Part shown: positions 30,782-36,650 of the stretch, in pieces | Layout: each line of letters opens with the position of its first letter | How positions within the stretch are numbered: the stretch's first letter is position 1 | DNA from: an uncultured Spirochaetota bacterium | GTDB lineage: Bacteria; Spirochaetota; Spirochaetia; Treponematales; UBA12059 | Assembly (NCBI GenBank): GCA_937873275.1 | Contig: CALMRC010000043.1 | Location: 1-36,650 of the forward strand | Length of the DNA stretch: 36,650 nt | Reading direction: 5' to 3' | The notes under the pieces: generated by a model | Database searches by the model: none | What the model was told of the DNA's origin: nothing | What the model saw: the letters and a program-made list of their open reading frames with translations, nothing else | Translations under genes and position numbers: made by a program

Positions 30782-32740
30782 ATGAACATCCTCTCCCTGG
30801 ACGGCATTTCCAAGAACATGGGCGGGACCATCCTCTTTTCCGGGGTTTCCCTGGGGATCGAGGACCGCACCCGGGCGGGTCTGGTGGGCCGCAACGGGAG
30901 CGGCAAATCCACGCTGCTGAAGATTCTGTCGGGCTCCTTGGAGCCCGACGAGGGAACCGTCGCCCGCCGCCGGGACCTGGCCGTGGCCCTCCTGCCCCAG
31001 CTTCCCCGCTTCGCCCCCGATGCGACCCTGGGTTCCTTTCTCCTGGAGGACGAGTCCCCGGCGGTACGCCTGGTCCGGGACTACGAGGCCTGCGCCGCCG
31101 CCGTGGGCCGCGGGGAGAAGCGGGGAGCGGAGCTCGAGCGGTTGACCCATCGAATGGAAGAGGAGGGGGGCTTCGTCCTGGAGCATTCCTACGCCTCGTA
31201 CTGCACCGAGCTGGGCCTGCCCGGTCCCGGCGCCCGGATGGACACCTTTTCGGGGGGCATGGTCAAGAAGGCGGCCCTGGCCCGGCTCCTGTGTTCCGGG
31301 GCGGACCTGGCCCTCCTGGACGAACCCACGAACCACCTGGACGTCGAAACCATCGAGTGGCTGGAGGCCAAGCTGGCCTCGGCCCCCTTCGCCTTCGTGG
31401 TGGTGACCCATGACCGGTATTTCCTGGACGCGGTCTGCTCCTCCATCTGGGAGATCGACGACGGGGCCGTATACGGCTACCCCGGGGGCTACACGGACTT
31501 CCTGGCCCGCCGTCGGGAGCGCTGGGAGGCCCTGGAGAAGGCGGACTCCCGGCGCAGGGCCATCCTCAAGATCGAGATGAAGTGGCTCAACCGGGGCGCC
31601 CGGGCCCGGGCCACCAAGAGCGAGCGCCGCAAGGAGCTGATCCGGGGTCTCCAGGCTTCGGCCCTCGTGCGGCCGGATGCCATGGGGGAGTTCTCCTCGG
31701 CCTCCCGCCGCATGGGCGGCAAGGTCCTTCGGCTGGAGGGGGTGGCCAAGTCCTACGGCGGGACGCCCGTGCTCTCCCCCTTCTGGCACGAGTTCGGCCG
31801 GGGCGAGCGGGCGGGGGTCGTGGGTCCCAACGGCTCGGGCAAGACCACCCTGCTGGGGATCGTCTCGGGGCGGATCGCCCCCGACTCAGGCAAGGCCGAA
31901 CCGGGTCCCACGGTGGTCTTCGGATGCTTCGACCAGACCGCGGCGGCCCTGGATCCCTCGGCCACGGTCCTGGACTACGTCCGGGAACGCGCCGAGCTGA
32001 CCCGGATGGGGGACGGCTCGGTCCTCTCCGCCGAGCGCCTCCTGGAGCGCTTCCTCTTCGACCGGGACATGTTCCCCCGGGTCCTGGGCGCCCTGTCCGG
32101 CGGGGAGCTCCGGCGGCTCCAGCTGGTGCGGCTCCTGGCGGAGGCCCCGAACTTCCTCCTCCTGGACGAACCCACGAACGACCTGGACATCGAGACCATC
32201 GAGCTGCTGGAGGACTTCCTGGAGGATTTTTCCGGCTGCGTCCTGGCGGTTTCCCACGACCGGGCCTTCCTGGACCGGGTAACCCGGACCACCTTCGTCC
32301 TGGACGGGGCGGGGGGCGTACGGAGCTTCCCGGGGACCTATTCCGACTGGCGGATCGCCCGGGAGATCTCGGAGGAGGAGGGGGTCCAGGCGGCCCGCTC
32401 CGCGGATCGGGCGCGCGGCCGGGAGCGGGGTGCAGCCGCCGTTCCGGCCGGCGCCCCCGGCACCCCGGACCCATCCGCGACGGCCCCCGCGTCGGCCGGG
32501 GATGCCGCGGGAGCCTCCCGCCGCCGGAAGCCCTCCTTCGCGGAGCGCCGGGAGTTCGAGTCCCTCCTGCCGGAGATCGAGGCCCTGGAGGCGGAGAAGG
32601 CGGAGCTTGAGACCCTCTTCGCCTCGGGGGAGCGGGACGGGCAGGCCCTGGAGAGGGCCTCCCGCCGCTACGCCGAGCTCGAACCCCTCATCCGGGCCAA
32701 GACCGCCCGCTGGGACGAGCTGGCGGGCTTGATGGACTGA
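30782..32740 (+). CDS. uup: ABC-F family ATPase, Uup-like
   Basis: The 652-aa protein has two ATP-binding cassettes and no membrane segments, the ABC-F plan for ribosome-associated ATPases. Cassette 1 has GRNGSGKST, signature FSGGMVKKAALARLL and LALLDEPTNHLD. Cassette 2 has GPNGSGKTT, signature LSGGELRRLQLVRLL and FLLLDEPTNDLD. The linker between them (EALEKADSRRRAILKIEMKW ... ARATKSERR) fits the P-site tRNA interaction motif region. A Pro/Ala-rich stretch leads to a C-terminal coiled coil (SFAERREFESLLPEIEALEA ... AELEPLIRAKTARWDELAG), the hallmark of Uup. Uup-type proteins bind ribosomes and branched DNA. The stop codon touches that of TrpB2 with no base between. Confidence 0.9.
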   Translation: MNILSLDGISKNMGGTILFSGVSLGIEDRTRAGLVGRNGSGKSTLLKILSGSLEPDEGTVARRRDLAVALLPQLPRFAPDATLGSFLLEDESPAVRLVRDYEACAAAVGRGEKRGAELERLTHRMEEEGGFVLEHSYASYCTELGLPGPGARMDTFSGGMVKKAALARLLCSGADLALLDEPTNHLDVETIEWLEAKLASAPFAFVVVTHDRYFLDAVCSSIWEIDDGAVYGYPGGYTDFLARRRERWEALEKADSRRRAILKIEMKWLNRGARARATKSERRKELIRGLQASALVRPDAMGEFSSASRRMGGKVLRLEGVAKSYGGTPVLSPFWHEFGRGERAGVVGPNGSGKTTLLGIVSGRIAPDSGKAEPGPTVVFGCFDQTAAALDPSATVLDYVRERAELTRMGDGSVLSAERLLERFLFDRDMFPRVLGALSGGELRRLQLVRLLAEAPNFLLLDEPTNDLDIETIELLEDFLEDFSGCVLAVSHDRAFLDRVTRTTFVLDGAGGVRSFPGTYSDWRIAREISEEEGVQAARSADRARGRERGAAAVPAGAPGTPDPSATAPASAGDAAGASRRRKPSFAERREFESLLPEIEALEAEKAELETLFASGERDGQALERASRRYAELEPLIRAKTARWDELAGLMD

Positions 32741-34132
32741 TCACGGCTTGGGATATCCCTCGATGCACTTGAGGGACTCGGCCAGGCCCTTCTCGGACAT
32801 CGCGAAATCCTCCAGGCCCCCGGACAGGTACTTCTCGTAGCCCGCCAGATCCAGGTGCCCGTGGCCGGACAGGCCGAAGACGATCACCCGCTCGGCGCCC
32901 TCCTCGGCGGCCGCCTTAGCCTCCCGAATGGCCATGGCGATGGCGTGGCTGGATTCCGGGGCCGCCAGGATGCCCTCGGTCCGCGCGAAGGTCAGGGCCG
33001 CCTCGTAGCACTCCAGCTGGCCCACGGACCGGGCCTCGACCAGGCCGGTCTTGACCGCCCGGGACACCAGGGGCGACATGCCGTGGTACCGCAGGCCCCC
33101 CGCGTGGATGGTGGCGGGCATGAACTCGTGGCCCAGGGTGTACATGGGAAGGAGGGGCGTCATCCCCGAGGAGTCCCCGATGTCGTAGGCGTAGGTCCCC
33201 CGGGTCAGGGTGGGGCAGGCGGCGGGCTCCACGGCGATGACCGTCGTGTCCTCCCCGTCGATCTTCCGTTTGAGGAAGGGGAAGGCCAGGCCCGCGAAGT
33301 TCGAGCCCCCGCCCACGCAGGCGATGACCCGGTCCGGCATCCGCTCCCCGGCCTTTTCCAGCTGGAGCTCCGTCTCCTGGCCGATGATGGTCTGGTGGAG
33401 CATCACGTGATTCAGGACGGAGCCCAGGGAGTACTTCGTGGAGCCCGTGGGGTCCGAGACGGCGTCCTCCACGGCCTCGCTGATGGCGATGGCCAGGCTG
33501 CCCGGGCAGTCCGGATCCTTGGCCAGGGCGGCCCGGCCCGCGTTCGTGCGGTCGCTGGGGCTGGGGATGCACTCCCCGCCCCAAGCGGCCATCATCACCT
33601 TGCGGAAGGGCTTCTGTTCGTAGCTCACCTTCACCATGTAGACCCGGCAGGACAGGCCGAACTGGGCGCAGGCGAAGGACAGGGCGCTGCCCCACTGGCC
33701 GGCCCCGGTCTCGGTGGTGACGTGCTTCACCCCGGCGATCTTGTTGTAGTAGGCCTGGGCCACGGCCGTGTTAGGCTTGTGGCTTCCGGCGGGGGAGACG
33801 CTCTCGTTCTTGAAGTAGATGCGGGCGGGGGTCTTCAGGGCCCGCTCCAGGCCGAAGGCCCGGTGCAGGGGGGTGGGCCTCCACTTGGCCAGGATCTCGA
33901 GCACCGGCTCGGGGATATCGATGTAGCGCTCCGGGGACATCTCCTGCTCCAGGATGCCCATGGGGAAGATGGCGGCCATCATCTCCGGGGTCACGGGCTT
34001 GCCGTCCGGGCCCAGGGGCGGGGGGACCGGGAGGTCCGCGGCCAGGTTGTACCAGCGGCGGGGCATCTCGGATTCGGAAAGGAGTATCTTGACGGGGGTG
34101 TCGACGGCTACGGCGGCGAGGGGACGGGACAT
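32741..34132 (-). CDS. trpB: Tryptophan synthase beta-like, TrpB2 type
   Basis: The 463-aa protein matches the TrpB2 subfamily: [50 protein letters not shown], then AGSHKPNTA with the PLP Lys119, [16 protein letters not shown] and the phosphate-binding [10 protein letters not shown]. TrpB2 enzymes condense indole or a related compound with L-serine without needing TrpA, and are longer than TrpB1 (about 400 aa). No other trp gene lies in the window. ATG 34132 has AAGGAG 7 nt upstream. A good promoter and a hairpin-rich leader of about 190 nt precede it. The 3' end abuts the ABC-F gene with zero spacing, so no terminator separates them. Confidence 0.95.
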   Translation of the reverse strand: MSRPLAAVAVDTPVKILLSESEMPRRWYNLAADLPVPPPLGPDGKPVTPEMMAAIFPMGILEQEMSPERYIDIPEPVLEILAKWRPTPLHRAFGLERALKTPARIYFKNESVSPAGSHKPNTAVAQAYYNKIAGVKHVTTETGAGQWGSALSFACAQFGLSCRVYMVKVSYEQKPFRKVMMAAWGGECIPSPSDRTNAGRAALAKDPDCPGSLAIAISEAVEDAVSDPTGSTKYSLGSVLNHVMLHQTIIGQETELQLEKAGERMPDRVIACVGGGSNFAGLAFPFLKRKIDGEDTTVIAVEPAACPTLTRGTYAYDIGDSSGMTPLLPMYTLGHEFMPATIHAGGLRYHGMSPLVSRAVKTGLVEARSVGQLECYEAALTFARTEGILAAPESSHAIAMAIREAKAAAEEGAERVIVFGLSGHGHLDLAGYEKYLSGGLEDFAMSEKGLAESLKCIEGYPKP

Positions 34133-34160
34133 GGGAATCTCCTTGCGTGCGGTGTGGGCA

Positions 34161-34294
34161 GGAACCCTACGGGTCCCGCGGATCCGGATCGGATTCGGGG
34201 GTGGTCGGAGGAAGCGCTCTCAGGCGCGCCAGAGGGGGCGGGCGCGGAGAATGCGGAGGTGGAAGGACTCGATACCGCGCAGGTGCGCGGTATC
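34161..34294 (-). promoter_or_regulatory. Hairpin-rich leader of trpB2
   Basis: The leader contains GATACCGCGC-N4-GCGCGGTATC (34271-34294, perfect 10-bp stem). Nearer the start codon it contains GGAACCC-N3-GGGTCCC (34161-34177, 7 bp with one wobble in the RNA). No T-tract follows the big stem, so it does not look like a simple attenuator. I find no T-box consensus and no tandem Trp codons. Confidence 0.4.
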
Positions 34295-34301
34295 AAGGCA
34301 A

Positions 34302-34319
34302 GTTTCTACTTGTAGAAAC
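34302..34319. promoter_or_regulatory. Perfect dyad just downstream of trpB2 start site
   Basis: GTTTCTAC-TT-GTAGAAAC is an 18-bp dyad lying about 6-23 nt after the predicted transcription start. This is a typical spot for a repressor operator. With only a 2-nt centre it is less suited to an RNA hairpin. Confidence 0.5.
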
Positions 34320-34331
34320 ATCATGGAATGA

Positions 34332-34360
34332 TTTATACCACCTGGGCGGCATTGTTGCAA
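34332..34360 (-). promoter_or_regulatory. Sigma70-type promoter of trpB2
   Basis: On the minus strand TTGCAA (34360-34355) and TATAAA (34337-34332) have the ideal 17-bp spacing. Transcription would start near 34325, giving a leader of about 190 nt with three inverted repeats. Confidence 0.65.
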
Positions 34361-34394
34361 GAGGAATATTTCGGAAATTTTCTCCGGCCGGAAT

Positions 34395-35408
34395 CTAGAC
34401 GCTAGACGCGGCCTTTCCGAACCGTTCGAGGACCGCTTCGGGAATCCGGATCTTGAACCGGCACCGGGGGTCCCCGGCCAGGACGGACTCGGTCACCACC
34501 GCCTCGGTCTCCTCTCCGAAGACCGTGTCGAAGAGGAACTTCTCGTACCCCGCCGAGCAGGCGCACCAGGCCGCCGGGACCCCCGCCCCGGTCCGGGTGA
34601 TGGTCGAGGCGGCCAGGGGACAGTGGCAGGCCAGGCGGCGCCTCTCCAGGGGATCCTTCGACGCCAGGAAGCGGTCCGGGTCGTAGGGGATCTTGGTGGC
34701 CCAGAGGTGGCTGCCGTCGGACACCGCGGACAGGATCTCCTGGTTTCCCCGGACGAAGTCCACCACCGCGGGGGTGATCCTCTGCTCGAACCAGAGGGTC
34801 CCGTCCTCGGCGTGGCGCTCGAGCTCCCGGATCTTCCGGCCGTGGTAGGCGGCCAGCCAGTCCTCCAGGGATTCCGAGGCGAGGAAGGCCTCCCGCTCCG
34901 CGGCGAAGGCGGCGGCGGGGATGCCGTGGACGTTCCAGCAGAGGACCCGTCGGGCCCTTTCCGCGCCCAGCTCCGCTTCCAGGGCCCCCACGAAGGCCGC
35001 CGTCGCGGGGGGGTAGGCCTCCGGGGGGGACCCCGTCGGGGGGACCTCGAAACCCGCCATCACCCGGTCCCGGACGGCCTCGCCCTCCAGTTCGGCCAGG
35101 CGGTCCGCCATGGCGGGAAGGACCCCCACGGGGAGGAGGTAGGCCAGGAGCCGGATGGCGACCGCGTCGATCCCGGCCGCTGCGAAGTACCGGGCCAGGG
35201 CCATCAGGCGATCCTCCCCGGCCTCGCCCCGGGCGACGAGGTCCGCCACATGACGCTCCACCCCGGACAGGGGCGCCGAGGCCAGGGTCCCGTCGGGGCC
35301 CGCGGCCTCCGCCTCCAGGATCCGGACCCAGGCGACGGCCCGCTCGATCGCGTCCGGTTCCAGGCCCCGGGCCGCGCAGCGCTCACGGAACTCCTTCTCC
35401 TTGTACAC
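34395..35408 (-). CDS. Conserved Cys-containing protein, DUF6144-like
   Basis: The track extends this frame to 36200 through another gene. The true start is GTG 35408 with AAGGAGGG just upstream, giving 337 aa. The N-terminal half is helical and unremarkable. The C-terminal part has ACHCPLAAST, then WCACSAGYEKFLFDTVFG, then ESVLAGDPRCRFKIRIPE. The Cys pairs and the closing GDPRCRFKI pattern resemble DUF6144-type proteins and, more distantly, the C-terminus of 4-vinyl-reductase or amino-thiazoline-carboxylate-hydrolase-like proteins. The four Cys (CxC...CxC) could bind metal or act in redox chemistry, which is inference. There is no leader peptide, so it is cytoplasmic. It lies 107 nt downstream of the serine hydrolase gene on the same strand. 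Confidence 0.7.
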   Translation of the reverse strand: MYKEKEFRERCAARGLEPDAIERAVAWVRILEAEAAGPDGTLASAPLSGVERHVADLVARGEAGEDRLMALARYFAAAGIDAVAIRLLAYLLPVGVLPAMADRLAELEGEAVRDRVMAGFEVPPTGSPPEAYPPATAAFVGALEAELGAERARRVLCWNVHGIPAAAFAAEREAFLASESLEDWLAAYHGRKIRELERHAEDGTLWFEQRITPAVVDFVRGNQEILSAVSDGSHLWATKIPYDPDRFLASKDPLERRRLACHCPLAASTITRTGAGVPAAWCACSAGYEKFLFDTVFGEETEAVVTESVLAGDPRCRFKIRIPEAVLERFGKAASSV

Positions 35409-35515
35409 GGTTCCCTCCTTCGGGGTACGAGACCCCTCCCGGCCGGGGCGGCCGGATCCGGACCTCGGTTTCCCGCCCCCGACCGGTGTCACGAAGCCTG
35501 TGCCGGCCCGGCGGG

Positions 35516-36631
35516 TTAGATCGGCGCGCTCTCCGAGGCGACGGCCCGGGCCGTGAAGCCCGCGGCCGAGGCCAGCTCCCGGCAGAGGGCCCAGACGTCC
35601 GCGTCCTGGTTCGCCAGGATCGCGACGAAGCCGTCGGCGCCCGGGTATCGCATGGCGATCGCCGCGACCCCGGGGTTGATGCCGTCCTTGCCGTACCGGA
35701 CCAGCGCCCCGTCCGGCGCGTAGTCGAACTCCAGACAGTGGCCGTACCGGCGCAGGCCCCCGTCCCGGAGGACCAGGGCGTCGACCCGGGGCGCCAGGAA
35801 GTCCCGGCGAAGGTCCGGGGAAAGGAAGTCCGACCCCTCGATCGCCCGGAATAGTTTCCGGAGGTCCCCGGGAGTGGTCAGGATTCCCGCGTCCGGGGAC
35901 CCGACGGGCGGGAATGCGTAGATGTTCTTGCGGAACCCCGCCGCCTTGCCGTGGGGTCCCTCGACCGTGGCGTACCCTTCGGCGATGCCGGGCTCCGGGG
36001 AGTCCTTGGAGAAATACCCGGTGCGTTCGAGCCCCGCGGGCTCGATCACCTCCCGGCGGACGATCTCCCGGAAGGAGAGCCCCGCCCGGGCCTCCAGGGC
36101 CAGGCCGACGAGGACGTAGGCGCAGTTGTTGTACCGGGACGCCGTGCCCGCGGGGAACAGGGGTTCCTTGTAGGCGAACTGGGGAAGGAAATCCGCGCAT
36201 TCCCGGACCCCGTAGCAGGGGCGGGTCCTCCAGATCTCCTCGTAGTCCTCCCCGGCCTCCTCGTCCGCGTCGTCCGCGATCCCGGAGGTATGGGTCAGGC
36301 AGTGGCGTACCGTGACGTCCGCGGGGATTTTCGTCCCCTCCAGGGGCACGAGGTCCCGGATCCGTTCGTCCAGCCCGAGGAGCCCCCGGTCCGCCAGGCG
36401 GAAGGCCGCGGCCGCGGTGAAGAGCTTTCCCAGGGAGGCCGTGTCGAATCGCGTGTCGACGGTGTTGGGGACCGAGAAGCCCCGGTGGGCCCAGCCTCGG
36501 GCCTCGTGCAGGAGGACCGTGTCGCCCCGGGCCGCGAGGACGACGCCGGAGAAGAGATCCTCCCGCTCATGGCGGTCCAGGATCGCGGAGAGGGAGGCTG
36601 CGGTGATCCGGACGGGGTCCGGTTCGTTCAT
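35516..36631 (-). CDS. Class C beta-lactamase-like serine hydrolase
   Basis: The 371-aa protein has the serine-hydrolase motifs of the beta-lactamase/AmpC-type esterase family. S66-L-G-K69 lies in FDTASLGKLFTAAAAFRLAD, HTSG follows in RHCLTHTSGIAD, and Y167-N-N169 lies in SRYNNCAYVLVGLALE. A late GKDGINPG is in place of the third K/H-x-G box. There is no signal peptide, so it is probably a cytoplasmic esterase, amidase or peptidase rather than a periplasmic beta-lactamase. The ATG at 36631 is preceded by GGGGGTATCCC, a moderate ribosome binding site. The DUF6144-like gene follows on the same strand, possibly on the same mRNA. Confidence 0.87.
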   Translation of the reverse strand: MNEPDPVRITAASLSAILDRHEREDLFSGVVLAARGDTVLLHEARGWAHRGFSVPNTVDTRFDTASLGKLFTAAAAFRLADRGLLGLDERIRDLVPLEGTKIPADVTVRHCLTHTSGIADDADEEAGEDYEEIWRTRPCYGVRECADFLPQFAYKEPLFPAGTASRYNNCAYVLVGLALEARAGLSFREIVRREVIEPAGLERTGYFSKDSPEPGIAEGYATVEGPHGKAAGFRKNIYAFPPVGSPDAGILTTPGDLRKLFRAIEGSDFLSPDLRRDFLAPRVDALVLRDGGLRRYGHCLEFDYAPDGALVRYGKDGINPGVAAIAMRYPGADGFVAILANQDADVWALCRELASAAGFTARAVASESAPI

Positions 36632-36650
36632 GGGATACCCCCGGGCCGAG

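Noticed and set aside
34133-34330. T-box or Trp leader-peptide attenuator upstream of trpB2
   Set aside because: There is no AGGGTGGNACCGCG-type box. The only short leader ORF (about 35 codons from near 34324, minus strand) has a single Trp codon, and no terminator T-tract follows the hairpins.
35409-36200. N-terminal extension of the minus-strand 601-aa ORF
   Set aside because: It overlaps the serine hydrolase gene in another frame and is low-complexity Pro/Gly/Arg sequence. GTG 35408 has a strong ribosome binding site.

Overview
The window is very GC-rich DNA from a bacterium with an outer membrane. Several traits point to the Spirochaetota, possibly a Treponema- or Spirochaeta-like lineage from an uncultured or environmental source. 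These are a relaxed lipobox, a UPF0164/FadL-like barrel protein, long Ig-repeat envelope proteins, paired cNMP-GGDEF proteins, and intergenic heptamer arrays. This assignment is inference; the window has no rRNA or phylogenetic marker that I can place.

Layout. 1-1710: the 3' end of an unknown Ala-rich protein gene and a FadL-like outer-membrane protein. 1748-1901: tRNA-Lys(UUU) with its own promoter and terminator. It is followed by about 350 bp of gene-free DNA made of small hairpins and an 18-bp copy of the tRNA 3' end. 2255-5310 (minus): a secreted flavodoxin-like protein, a secreted dienelactone hydrolase-like protein and an NtrC-type sigma54 activator. 5311-5646: a regulatory region with tandem dyads and a sigma54 promoter. 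5647-20888 (plus): a three-gene operon encoding a 3369-aa Ig-repeat lipoprotein, a membrane-anchored protein resembling solute-binding proteins, and a 1357-aa Ig-repeat protein with a C-terminal beta-barrel. 20989-23153: a DUF434-family protein and an M20 amidohydrolase. 23202-23828 (minus): YigZ. 23947-27833: a GNAT-like protein overlapping a metallopeptidase/propeller/barrel protein. 28020-30687: two cNMP-GGDEF proteins and a YrdC/YciO-family protein, linked by 4-nt overlaps. 30782-32740: an Uup-like ABC-F ATPase. 32741-36631 (minus): TrpB2, a Cys-containing protein and a class C beta-lactamase-like serine hydrolase.

The best candidate for an undescribed system is 3868-20888. The sigma54 activator gene is transcribed away from the Ig operon. 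Between them lie two identically built dyads (TTCGAC-N6-GTCGAA or near match) whose centres are 21 bp apart. About 150 bp downstream is a strong -24/-12 element facing the Ig operon. The proposal is that this activator switches on a surface-display operon. Its products would be a giant lipoprotein, an inner-membrane-anchored partner and a barrel-anchored Ig protein. The barrel protein's Ig array begins and ends with complementary half-domains.

A second theme is a degenerate 7-bp tandem repeat (GTYYACN) found only at operon boundaries, at four loci in this window. A third is a set of genes without a visible ribosome binding site, two of which have a -10-like hexamer right before the start codon, suggesting leaderless mRNAs.
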